NCBI RefSeq assembly: GCF_900496995.4
Contig: NC_054457.1
Location: 1,862,196 to 1,926,195 of the forward strand
Direction of reading: 5' to 3'
Origin: Aquila chrysaetos chrysaetos
Taxonomy: Eukaryota; Chordata; Aves; Accipitriformes; Accipitridae
DNA: 64,000 bases
The notes under the pieces were generated by a model. It worked only from the letters and a program-made list of their open reading frames with translations, made no database searches and was not told where the DNA came from. A program made the translations under genes and the position numbers. Positions 33,739 through 44,640 of the stretch are shown here, in pieces (the stretch's first letter is position 1; each line of letters starts with the position of its first letter).

Positions 33739-34402
33739 TGATACTGAAAAGCCAGTCGAAGAAACTCTCTAAGACTCGTTTTGGAGTTTTAGAAAGCAGG
33801 CATTCTTTATTGCAGCACTGGATGCACGGGGGATAGTTCCACCTAGCGTGCATGCCACAGCTTTAGCACAAACAGGTTATATAGAATAACTAATTGCATA
33901 TTAATCAGATTAGTATACATATACATAAAAATGATTGCAACTGATTATCATAGTACTGCCTACATCCGATCATGCACAATGAAGGATCCATTTGAGTCAA
34001 AGGGCTGCTTTTGCGACCACCGACCCATTTGAAGTTCTTGCTGGCTGTCCTTGAAGTCTTTGTTCTTGTCCTTGTTCTTTGATCTTGAAGCTTAACGCAG
34101 TTTCAATCACATGTGGTCAGTTTCAACATTGTTCTCATCTAGCATACAGGAACATCTAGTCATAAGAGCCAAGAATTGCAAAACTTATGAATAATTACTA
34201 GTTAATCACTTGACTAGACTTTGTAATTATCTCCCTGGCTACCCTTTGTCTATTGTTTCAACCATAATGTTAATATATGATCATTTATCAAATCTCACTT
34301 GCAGAGTCACGTAGCAGCAAACCAGTTTTCATAGAAGGTACAAAATATTAAAACCATAAAAACTTGAACAAACCACATGAAATGTATGGACATATGCTAT
34401 CA
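33739..34402 (-). mobile_element. ERV-A2 3' LTR (LTR-A)
   Basis: On the minus strand it begins TGATAGCATATGTCC just after the purine tract AAAGGGGGGAAC (plus 34403-34414) and ends TTTTCAGTATCA. The AATAAA signal lies near plus 33808. It is the same family as 12598-13253. It is the only LTR of ERV-A2 found; the 5' LTR, expected beyond 59.1 kb, is absent. Confidence 0.92.
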
Positions 34403-34414
34403 GTTCCCCCCTTT
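34403..34414 (-). promoter_or_regulatory. ERV-A2 polypurine tract
   Basis: The minus strand reads AAAGGGGGGAAC immediately upstream of the 3' LTR. It is the site for plus-strand priming and defines the LTR start. Confidence 0.85.
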
Positions 34415-34460
34415 CTGTTTGAGGCTACTAATTCTTTTAGTAGTCTCACCTGAATACAGA

Positions 34461-36192
34461 TCATGTCACAGCTCGTTTAAGACAGCTAAAAGCAACACAG
34501 ACTATAACAATGATGATAACAATCACAATTACATTTTGCAAAAGCCCAGCTAACCATCCAGTCAGAGAAAATCCAAAGTTTTGGAATATTTTGTTTAGCC
34601 AAAAACTTTCTATGTTTGATCTCAGTTCTCTACTACTTTGAGCTACATGTCTTACTCTGTCTATCTGATGGTTTAAATCATCTGTCACATTTGGTATGTG
34701 GATACAACATGAATCATTTGAAAATCCAATGTACCCACATACTCCATGTTCTTTTAGTAGCAGTAAGTCTAAAGCTAACCGATTTTGCAATGCCATTTTA
34801 CTAGTAGCCTGTACTTGTGCATTGAGTTCATTTAGCCCACTTGAGTAGCATTAGCTAATGTTTCTACTTGGAGTGAAAGATTGTGGAGAGTAATTTTATT
34901 TTGAAGAGTTGTTAACTGTGTGTAAGAATATAGATTCCAATACCCATCCTATTTTGGTTCCAGTACTTGGTGATTGCCAGGAATCATCTTCTCGCTTTAC
35001 CCGATTCCACCATCGAGGCCGCAAGGGGGATTTCTTCCAGAGAGGGCATAAAGTTAGTAAGCCTAAAGTCCATTGTTTACTCTTGTCCTTCATGGGAAGG
35101 TGAGTGGACCACATACCATCACTACTCACCCAGACAGTTAACCCTAAACTTTCCACCTGTCCTTTAATACAGTCAATTCCAGGCCAAATTTTCCTTCCAT
35201 TATTAAGAGGGGACCAAGTATCATTTAAAATATTATTATAATTTCTACAAGCACATCCCCATCTTAGAGCTTTAGCTACTGGATAAAGTCTTTGAACTTC
35301 TGGGTCAGAGGAATTACAAGTATAGACTTTCGTACAGATCCATTTAGGATGTGTGATTTTCTCTGTTTGTCTAGTCCAATCTAAATTCCCATAGATAGTT
35401 CTGGCTCTGGGTGGATCTAACAAGGTGTCGTGGTTTAACCCCAGCCAGCAACTAAGCACCACACAGCCGCTCACTCACTCCCCCCACCTGCCCTGGCTGT
35501 GTCCTGTGTCCCTCCAGCCTTCTTGCTGGCTGGGCATGAGAAGCTGAAAAATCCTTGACTTCAGACTAAACATTACATAGCAACAACTGAAAACATCAGT
35601 GTTATCAACATTCTTTGCATGCTGAACTCAAAACATAGCACTGTACCAGCTACTAGGAAGACAATTAACTCTATCCCAGTTGAAACCAGGACACAAGGGC
35701 CCTGTAACTCCAGTAAATTCCAAACAGCATTCTATATTTTGAATATGATCCCAAGTTCCTATCTGCACTTGTCTCCATGGTTTTGGCAATTAGCAGCCCC
35801 AAGGGGTGTTTGTACAAGTTTCTCCTGAAGGACGATAAATTAAATTCTTTTGCCCATGAGGTGGATGGTTTGGTAATGTTACAATTCAAAATGCTATAAT
35901 TCCTGCTTTCAAAGTTTAAAGAATTATTGCCATCCAAATCCATCCAATTTAATCTGCTAAACCGATTCTCATTGTCCCACATCTTTTCCCAAGTTTTGGT
36001 TAGATTCAATGTTAATATTCCCCATGGAATTCGATTTTCAGCTGACTTTGGAATCGGAAGGCAGGCTGTTATTGAGGTTAAATTTTGTACCTTCGCAAAA
36101 CCTTGAATCAATTGTAAAACTAGATTGTCTTTTATCAAAATCACAGGGACGACTAGTATCTGGATTAGTAGCTCAAACAATAATTGCTTCAT
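34461..36192 (-). pseudogene. env: ERV-A2 env, split by a small LTR
   Basis: Starts at ATG plus 36190-36192 with a hydrophobic leader (LLFELLIQILVVPVILI). The surface subunit runs down to 35694, is interrupted by the LTR 35426-35693, and resumes to about 34896. The TM subunit (34796-34461) has the immunosuppressive-domain-like LQNRLALDLLLLKEHGVC, a C-x9-CC motif at 34704-34739 and a membrane anchor (VIVIVIIIVIVCVAF). A frame change separates SU and TM near 34850-34900. Gamma-type TM proteins usually show C-x6-CC, so the spacing here is odd. Confidence 0.88.
35426..35693 (-). mobile_element. Internally deleted ERVL-type solo LTR, TSD CAAGG
   Basis: It carries both correct LTR ends (plus TGTCGTGGTTTAACCCC and ...TGAAACCAGGACA) and a perfect CAAGG duplication (35421-35425, 35694-35698), but is only 268 bp instead of about 575. 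The TATA/CRE promoter part and the region after it are missing. The target is ERV-A2 env. Confidence 0.92.
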
Positions 36193-36429
36193 TTTGTTTA
36201 TCTTATACTACAGATTCTTTTATCATGTCAATCTGTGATTCTGCCTTTGTAATTTTACATCTACTATTATTTATCTTATGTTTAGAAAAACTTAAAAGAA
36301 AATATTTAAAACCTATAACACACAAAAGGATTACTGCCCCGACAATATCCCTAATGACAACCCCAATATTATAAGCTTTACACAATTTTTCTCCCAAGTA
36401 CATAGCATGGAACTTATTTATAGATTTTC

Positions 36430-39400
36430 AGTTTCAAAGGACTGGGTTCTTTAGACTTCCAGTTCCCTGTTGGTGGTTTTCTTTTTCTTGAATAATGAAG
36501 CCAAGGTCCTTTTCTTCCCCAGACCTTTACTGCTGTATATGTTTGTTAAAATGACTTGATACCGTCCTTTCCACTTCTCAGCTAAGTGGTTCTGATCCCC
36601 CACGATTTTACATATACCCAATCTCCTGGTTGGAAGGGATGCACTGCTGTGTCCCAATTCTAAGGGTCCCAGCTGGTGGAGACATAACTGACGAAGTTCT
36701 TGTAAAGAGTTTTCCTAAAGAAATCATAATACCCTTAAAAGACATATCTCCACAAGCACTCAAGGTATTTGGAACATAGGACCCTTGATATGGTCCTTCC
36801 ATATAACATTTCATAAGGACTTAACTTTCCTTTCCCTTTTGGGCTGTACTCTGATTCTCAATAGAGCCATGGGTAATGCTTTAAAACCCATGTAAGTGAC
36901 GTTTCCTGACAAATTTTACTCAGCTGTTGCTTGAGAGTGTAGTTCATTCTTTCTACTTTCCACTGCTTGTGGTCTATATGGGGTATGATAGTCCCATCTA
37001 TAGACAATACCTTGCTCAACTGTCTTACAATCTTTGCTACAAAATGAGGGCATTGTCAGATGACATTCCTACAGGGACCCCAAATCTGGTATTATCTCTT
37101 TGAGCAGACTTTAACTACTTCTCTTGCTTTGTTGGTGTGACCAGGGAAAGCCTCAGGCCACCCAGTGAAAGTATCAACTAGAACTAGGATATATCGATAT
37201 CCTTCTTTTCGGGGCAATTCTGTAAAATCAATTTGCCAATATTCTCCTGGAGAATTTCCTTGTTTCGTAATCTTATTACTGGTTTGGGGATTATTGTGTA
37301 TACAAATTTCACATCCCATTGTAATTGTTCGAATAATCTTTGTCATATATCTACTCAAAATACACTTTTGTAAATGCTTAACAAGGTTTTCTGTTCCCCA
37401 ATGTACTTTGTTATGTTCAGCCCAGGCAATTTCTCTCATTATTGCGGGTGGGACTATTATTTGACCTATCGGTGTTACAGCCTATCCTGTTTCGTTTTTA
37501 TTAGCCTGCAATTTAATAATTAATTCTTCATTTTTTTCATTATAATTTGGAGCATCTTTAGGTAAATTTACACTTTTCTCTGGAACTAGTGTTAGGATGC
37601 CTTTTTCTGCAGCCTCTTTAGCAGCTCTATCAGCCAATCGGTTACCTGTTTCAGGGACAGTCCTACCTGACTAATGTGCTTTACAGTGCATTATCGCGAC
37701 TGCTGTTGGTTTTTGAATGGCTTCTAACAATTTCAGTATTTGTTCTGTATGCTGAATGGTGGTTCCTTGTGCAGATAACAGTCCTCTTTCTTTCCATATT
37801 GCTCCACGTGCACGTACTACTCCAAAAGCATACTTTGAGTCTGTCCAAATGTTGACTCGCTTTCCTTGACTTAGTTCCAGTGCTCAAGTAAGAGCTATCA
37901 ACTCAGCCTTTTGGGCAGATACATTCGAAGGCAAAGCTCGTGATTCAATTACCTTCTCAGTAGTGGTTACCGCATATCCTGATAAACGTTTTCCTTCACA
38001 GATGAAACTGCTTCCGTCGGTAGGTATATAGTTCCCAATCCGTTTCTTCCAGTGGCGCATCTCGGAGATCTGGTCGGCTGGAGTAGACTTCTTCAATTGT
38101 CTGCAGGCAGTCATGTTCCAGTTCTCCTTCAACTTGATCAGCTGTTAAAAACACAGCAGGGTTAACGGTGGTGGTAGTTTTTAAGTAAACATCATCTTGC
38201 TCCAGCAACACCACTTGGTATTTCAGCATTCTACTAGGGGATAACCAATGCCCCATTTTCTGTTCTAGCACAGTAATTACCATATGGGGAACATACACAA
38301 TAATCCTTTGTCCTAGGGTGAACTTGCGAGCTTCTTGGATCAGTAGCACAGTTGCAGCAATGGCTCTTTGTTGTAAGGAGCCACCCGGAGACGTGAGCCG
38401 AGTAAGAACTGGACACCGATACGGTTAAGGTTGTTCTCCCTTTATTGCCCAAATAGCGTGCTTATATACTTTATTAAGCTAAGCATCAGCTGTCCACGCG
38501 CCATAAGCTAAAACACCACTGGTTAATGTTTTCCTATCACGCTCCCGGCTCATCCTTCTATTGGCTGCTCAAGCCTCTTCACGAGGCATCCCATGGTTGC
38601 TTATCTCATTCTTTGGCATCCAGGAGTTGTTTGTCAGGCCCTTCTTATCTTCCTTTTCCCAGCGTACAAGGACACAGCGTCCTTGTCCGTTTCAGCACTT
38701 TGTATGTTTATGCTTCGTTCCAGCTAAAGGCTGGATTTCTCACACATCCTCGCTCAGCCAAGAAATCCCCAACAGCTCTCGGACAACCAGGCCATCCCAG
38801 ACTCACATTGTCTAATTGCTTCGAGAAGTAGGCCACAGCTCGCCGACTTGGTCCCAGATATTGGGCCAGGACACCCAGAGCTATACCTTTTCTTTCATGA
38901 GTAAAGAGTTCAGATGTCTTTGTGAGATCTGGCAGGCCTAGGGCTGGTGCCTCCATTAAGCCTGTTTCAGTTCTTTGAAAGCAGCTTTCCCAGCATCAGT
39001 CCAATCTATAAATCCATTGTTTGAGGTTTTGAGCTGCTTGTATAAAGGTCGGACCAGCAAGTCATAATTTGCAATCCACAGGCGACACCACTCAACCATT
39101 CCCAGAAATGCTCGCAATTCTTTTAGAGTCTTAGGCTCAAGGAGATGACAAATTGCCTCCTTTCTCTCAGTTCCTAATCGTCTCTGTCCTTTCAGGATTT
39201 CAAAACCCAAATAAGTTACTTCTCTCTGGGTTCTTTGGGCTTTTTCTTTTGACACTCGATATCCACTGATTCCCAAAAAGTTCAAAAGGCTAATAGTTAA
39301 CTTTGTGCATTGTTCTTCTGTCTCAGCTGCAATTAACAGATCATCCACATATTGCAACAAGATTCCTTGATTATTGTCTTTCTTCCAAATCTCTAATTCT

Positions 39401-40281
39401 CGTGCCAATTGATTTCCAAAAATGGTAGGGCTGTTCTTAAAGCCTTGAGGCAAGACTGTCCATGTATATTGTGTTTTTCTCCCAGTCTCAGGATTTTCCC
39501 ATTTGAAAGCAAAAAGCTCTTGACTATTGGGATTCAAGGGAATACAGAAAAAGGCATCTTTTAAGTCTAACACTGTGAACCATTCTTGTTTCTCTGTTAG
39601 GGTTGTTAACAAAGTATAAGGATTTACTACTACCAGATGAATATCTTGTACTATTTGATTTATCGCTCTGAGGTCTTGAACTAACCTGTAATCTTTTCCA
39701 TTAGCCTTTTAACAGGCAAGATTGGGGTGTTATATTTGGATTCACATTCTATTAACAATTTATACTTTAGAAATTTCTGTATTATCGGTACTAACCCTTT
39801 CCGACTTTCCAGTTTTAGGGGGTATTGTTTAATTCTTAACGGATTCGATCCTGGGTTTAAATCAATTCTCACAGGCTCTGCTCTTTTGGATTTACCAGGA
39901 ACTTCCCCAGCCCAGACAATTGGAATTACAGCATTATTTATTTCGACTGGTATGATCTTCTGCTTTCGGTAACCATCCTGTAACAACAAAGCCACTGCTT
40001 CGATATGTTTAGTTTCTGGAATTAAAATTTTAATCTCTCCATTTTTAAATTTAATTTCTGCTTCCAATTTCTCAAGTAGGTCTCTCCCTAACAGGGGTTT
40101 AGGAGAGTTTGGCAAATACAGAAACTGATGAGTGACCCATTGCTTTCCTAATTTCATTGTCAAAGGTTTAAAGAAGGGTCTAGTCTCTCGTTCACCTGTC
40201 GTGCCACCACCACTAATTTCTTCAGAACTTAACTCCCCCTCTAAGGTGTTTAAAACTGAAAAGCTGGCTCCAGTGTCAACT
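36430..40281 (-). pseudogene. pol: ERV-A2 protease-RT-RNase H-integrase
   Basis: In order on the minus strand: protease from V-DTGA (plus 40265-40281) with PLLGRDLLEKL near 40085; RT 39720-38950 ([12 protein letters not shown] near 39430-39460; YVDD at 39340-39351); connection 38956-38776, broken by an LTR (38369-38775); RNase H 38130-37620; integrase HHCC (H-x3-H near 37415, CEIC near 37310), core WQIDFTELP near 37230, and C-terminal domain to 36430. The RT stretch 38956-39612 is open for 218 codons. In-frame stops TGA (37884-37886), TAG (37671-37673) and TAG (37492-37494) in RNase H and its linker are identical in ERV-A1. Gamma-like by sequence and by the single-knuckle gag. Confidence 0.93.
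38369..38775 (-). mobile_element. Solo LTR in ERV-A2 RT connection, 6-bp TSD
   Basis: 407 bp with perfect inverted ends TGTTG...CAACA. The flanks GCTCTT (38363-38368) and GCTCTC (38776-38781) look like a 6-bp duplication with one change, the size usual for ERVK and many alpha/beta elements. On the minus strand it has AATAAAGTATATAAG and a second AATAAA near plus 38440. ERV-A1 lacks it at the same site, confirming that it is an insertion. Confidence 0.88.
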
Positions 40282-41336
40282 TGTGATGGGTTGACCCTGG
40301 CTAGTTGCCAGGTGCCCACCAAAGCCGTTCTATCACTCCCCCTCCTCAGCTGGACAGGGGAGAGAAAATATAACAAAGAGCTTGTGGGTCGAGATAAGGA
40401 CAGGAGAGAGATCACTCAACCAATTACCGTCACGGGCAAAACAGACTCAACTTGGGGAAAATTAACTCACTTTATTGCAAATCAACCAGAGTAGGGTAAT
40501 GAGAAAGAAAACCAAATCTCAGAACACCTTCCCTCCACCCCTCCCTTCTTCCCGGGCACAACTTTACTCCCGTATTCTCTACCAACCCCCCCAGCGGCAC
40601 AGGGGGACGGGGAATGGGGTTTACGGTCAGTTCATCACACGTTGTTTTCTACCGCTTCATCCTCCTCAGGGGGAGGACTCATCACACTCTTCCCCTGCTC
40701 CAGCGTGGGGTCCCACCCACGGGAGACAGTCCTCCACGAACTTCTCCAACGTGGGTCCTTCCCACGGGCTGCAGTTCTTCACGAACTGCTCCAGCATGGG
40801 TCCTTTCCACGGCATGCAGTCCTTCAGGAGCACACTGCTCCAGCGTGGGTCCCCCACGGGGTCACAGCCTCCTTCGGGCACCCACCTGCTCCGGCGCGGG
40901 GTCCTCCACGGGCTGCAGGTGGATATCTGCTCCACTGTGGACCTCCATGGACTGCAGGGGGACAGCCTGCCTCACCATGGTCTTCACCACGGGCTGCAGG
41001 GGAATCTCTGCTCCGGCGCCTGGAGCATCTCCTCCCCCTCCTTCTTCACTGACCTTGGTGTCCGCAGGGTTGTTTCTCTTACATGTTCTCACTCCTCTCT
41101 CCAGCTGCCGTATACTGCCTGTCCCAACTTTTTCCTTCTTAAAAATGTTATCACAGAGGCGTTACCACTATCACTGATTGGCTCGGCCTTGGCCGGCAGC
41201 GGGTCCGTCTTAGAGCTGGCTGGTATTGGCTCTCTCTCGAACACAGGGGAAGCTTCCAGCAACTTCTTACAGAAGCCACCCCTGTAACACACCCCCCCCC
41301 CCCGCTACCAAAACCTTGCCACACAAAGCCAATACA
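40282..41336 (-). mobile_element. Solo LTR-X (copy 2), TSD CAACT
   Basis: Reverse copy of the LTR-X family, 1055 bp, with ends TGTGATGGGTTGACC and AAAGCCAATACA on the plus strand and perfect CAACT duplications (40277-40281, 41337-41341). It interrupts ERV-A2 just before the protease DTGA motif. The internal G+C-rich array is shorter than in copy 1. A C-run lies at 41291-41303. Confidence 0.95.
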
Positions 41337-41619
41337 CAACTAAAATTCAATATTCTGTTCTCCCAGGTTAGCTGTAACCAGAGGTTCTGCTGGGAGACTC
41401 TCCTCCAGTCCCCATCAGATACTTTCACTCAACTTTCCCAAGAAAGGGGGAACTTGCTGAGATTGTGCGGTCGAAATTGGGATCACTTGTGACCTTGTAG
41501 GTCTCAAAAGGGCATTCCCCTTTCCAGTGTCCTTCTTGTTTACAGGATGCACACTGATTCGGTCCCAGGGGCTGGTTTAATCCCACTGGTGACCCCAATC
41601 CAGTTCCTCTCCCTCGTCC
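41337..41619 (-). pseudogene. gag: ERV-A2 nucleocapsid/protease junction
   Basis: The minus strand gives an RG-rich stretch (GRGRGTGLG) and one CCHC knuckle, CASCKQEGHWKGEC near plus 41540, then a short linker to the protease. It is bounded by LTR-X copy 2 on one side and by ERV-C on the other. The 5' part of this gag lies 16 kb away at 57706-59070. Confidence 0.88.
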
Positions 41620-42193
41620 TGAGACAAGGGGAGTCAAAAGAATCTTAGTAGACATAATAAAGGGGGATGAAAGATGATGTTTAGCACTTACATTGTTGAA
41701 ATTAGCTGACATAGAGACAGTCCTTGATAAGAAGAGCTGGTCCTAAGAACCAGCCAATAAGGTAGAGACAGTTCCTGATAAGAAGCAGGAGCAGGCCCCA
41801 AGAGCCAGCTAAGACTGGTCTTGCGGCTTGGGTGAATACCAAGAAATCACTGAGCCTGCGCAAGAAAAAAGGTTACTAGCGGTGACGAAGAGGAGTCATC
41901 TATCTTCATCTCTGCGACCACCAGACGACCACCATAAAGAGGCACTGCGCAAGCGCAGTTGAGAGGAGACTATGGAAATGACCTCTCGGAGCTAATTTTA
42001 ATATGAAGCGGGGACAGGTCATGCATATGTATAGGCGTATTGTGAATATGTAACGCTTGACTGTATAAATTTGAAGGAAACTGCCGAGTCAGGTGCGCAC
42101 GACTTTGGTGGGACTACCCCCGTGCTGCCCAGCGCTGAATAAACATACCTACTTTACAATCTCACTGATTGTGGAGTCCGTTTCCGCACGTCA
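41620..42193 (+). mobile_element. ERV-C 5' LTR, TSD GTCC
   Basis: Starts TGAGACAAGGGGAGTC and ends TTCCGCACGTCA. The provirus is flanked by GTCC at 41616-41619 and 57702-57705, a 4-bp duplication as expected for gamma-like elements. It has a TATA-like TGTATAAATTTG near 42062 and AATAAA near 42138. It differs from the 3' LTR by roughly a dozen substitutions and a 5-6-bp gap (by eye about 2 percent). Confidence 0.95.
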
Positions 42194-42195
42194 GT

Positions 42196-42213
42196 TTGGC
42201 GAGCCAGGCAGGA
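42196..42213 (+). promoter_or_regulatory. ERV-C primer-binding site candidate
   Basis: TGGCGAGCCAGGCAGGAG lies two to three bases after the LTR end and begins with the TGG expected for pairing with a tRNA CCA end. I cannot name the tRNA with certainty; matching it to the bird's tRNA 3' ends would settle it. Confidence 0.65.
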
Positions 42214-43174
42214 GACTCTCTGCTCGGCTGCGGGACCGACTGCGGAGCGGACGCCCCTCGGCGCGCCCCGAGCACTTTCCTCGGAGGAGCCTCCGCTGCC
42301 AGCCGCTCACCGCGGGAGCAGACAACGACCTCCTGAAGCCGCGGACCAAACGGTATGTGTCACAAAGGGAGCCTGTAAAGGTACAGGCCGGGGCAGCTGG
42401 TAAATCGCGCAGAGATGTCTGGCGTGCAGCAGAGTCCCCGTATGGGAGGAGGGTACCCTGTATGGTAAACAAGGGGGGATTTGCTGACCGATAGAGCGGC
42501 CGCCAGCGATCTTGGGGGTAGATCGAGCAAATCCAGGGTGACCGCTGCATCCCAGTATCGGGAGCCAGGACGGACCTGTCGATGACTGGTATATAAGAGG
42601 CAGGAGAAGGGTAAGCGCACCCCCTCGCAATTGCGCTTGGTACATTTTTGCAGCTGCTGAATGGTTGTCAACTGGAGCGATGATTGTATGATGTGAATGT
42701 TTGGAAGTTTATGTTAAAGATTTTGTGTGGGTGTGTGGAAATGATATGTTGAAATTTATAGGTGTATGTATGTTTGTTAATGTGTGAATGTCTTTACGTC
42801 TTAATAGGGGTGATTCCCTGTTTTGTATGTGGGCTTGCAACTGGACTATATAATAATTAGCAATTAGCATCCGGCTTGGGTTTTCTTGAAGTGTAATCTT
42901 GTGGGAGGAGGTGGTACTGTACATCTAACAGACGGAAACCCAGACTGCCTTGAGTGTTTTCTCAAATTCCACATCTTCTATGATTGGAAAGAGCTTACTA
43001 AGAATCTGAAATAGTGAGATTGGTGTGAAAGGGAAAATTTAATTCCCGAAATTTGGGACGTGTGGGAAGAAAAACTGGGGGAAGACTATAAAGAAGTGTA
43101 AGAAACGATTGCCACGGAGCTTATTAAAGGAGAAGCCAAAATCAACTTAAGAACTCATTAGGAGGAGTACTAAA
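42214..43174 (+). other. ERV-C leader
   Basis: About 960 bp between primer site and gag. The first 200 bp are G+C-rich, then the sequence is AT-rich with GTG/TGT repeats (42720-42800). It would carry the packaging signal and splice donor, but I cannot define either. No coding frame is supported. Confidence 0.6.
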
Positions 43175-44640
43175 ATGGGATAACACAATCAAGGAGGAGT
43201 ATTGAGGAAGAGTCCTTTGGGTTGTGTAATTGCCCACTGGAAAGATATTGTTGGGACCGGAGGTACGGAAAGTAAAAAGAACCTTATAATATACTGCAAT
43301 CAATGGTGGCCGTTGTATAAGTTAGAAGGTGAGGCTAAGTGGCCACTTGATGGGTCAATAGATTATAATACTCTATTACAAACTAATGCTGTTTTTAAGG
43401 AGAGGAGGAAAATGGATGAGGTCTTCGTATGCAGACATGTTTTTCACCCTCCGAAACCATCCGGAGTGGCAAAGGGACTGTGGAATGGTACCCCCACAGG
43501 ACCCCATGGTGCTCGCAGTTGAGCGAGAGAACCACAAGGAGCTTAGAGGTAAACTGAGGTGGTGCTGTTCGGCATGTAGTATTGGACAAAGATGTACTAA
43601 GGCAAATAAAATCCATCAGGTACCAGAACAAGATCTAACTGATTTGTTTAAGCCTCCCCCTTGATCACAGGAACAGGATGCAGACTCGGATAGAACTCCA
43701 ACCCCCCCGAACAGCCCTGTATCTTCCCATACTAGGAAGAAAAACTACCTCAACGGCTTTACAAGCACCTCTCCGAGAGGCGGTGGGGCCGGATGGGGGG
43801 ACGATGTTAATCAAAGTACCCTTTTCTACTGCTGACCTAGGGGAATGGAAAAAGGTTGCAAAAGATTATAGGAGTGATCTGATAGGTGTAACTAAGCATT
43901 TCCAATTTATTGTAAAACAGCATAACCCTGATTGGAAGGATATACAGCTATTATTGGAATATATGACTGAGACAGAGAAACAGCTGATTTTAAAAACAGC
44001 AGGGAACCTTGCTGAAGATCATTATAAGATTACAGGAGGAGACATTAAGGAATATTTCCCTCTCCAAGACCCAAAGTGGGTTGTTAATAGATCTGCACAT
44101 ATGGAAAGATTGCAGGGGTATCAGGATTGGATTACAAAAGGAATGGAGAGGGCAATCCCCCAAACTATAAATTGGTCAGCTTTATATGCAGTTAAACAGA
44201 GTCCTTCCGAGTCTCCATCTGAATTCCTGGATCGACTGAGGGATGTAATGCGCCGCAGCACACCACTGGATCCTGGGTCAGAGGTAGGAATACAACAATT
44301 GGACTCCCTGGTTTTGGGTCAATCTACAAGGGATATAAGGCGTAAAATTCAGAAATTACGCCCTACAGAGGGTAGGAATTTAGAAACATTGTTGGATGAA
44401 GCATGGAGAGTATTTAGTAACAGAGAGGAAGGATATAGGCAAGGGCAAAAGAAATTAATGGCTGTTATCCAGGAAGAAAGAGGAAGAGGGCCTAGACGAG
44501 ACTTGCCCCGACTGGGCAAGGATCAATGTGCTTTTGTGTAAGAAATTTGGTCATTGGAAAAAGAATGCCCAAGGAACAAGGAGGATCAGAGGGCTCAAAC
44601 AGGAAGAATGGTAGCCCATGTGAAGGGAGATTGACGGGAA
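43175..44640 (+). pseudogene. gag: ERV-C gag (degraded, gamma-like)
   Basis: The start ATG 43175 is followed by Gly and then TAA, a nonsense codon at position 3. The matrix continues in frame (SPLGCVIAHWKDI, YCNQWWPLYKL), then shifts near 43390. A CCSACSIGQRC motif lies near 43560-43592. A long frame 43678-44541 encodes linker and capsid, with SPSEFLDRLRDVMRR near 44215 as the major-homology-like segment. The nucleocapsid knuckle (KFGHWKK near 44550) follows after another frame change. Gag would build the particle. At least three breaks are visible. Confidence 0.9.
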
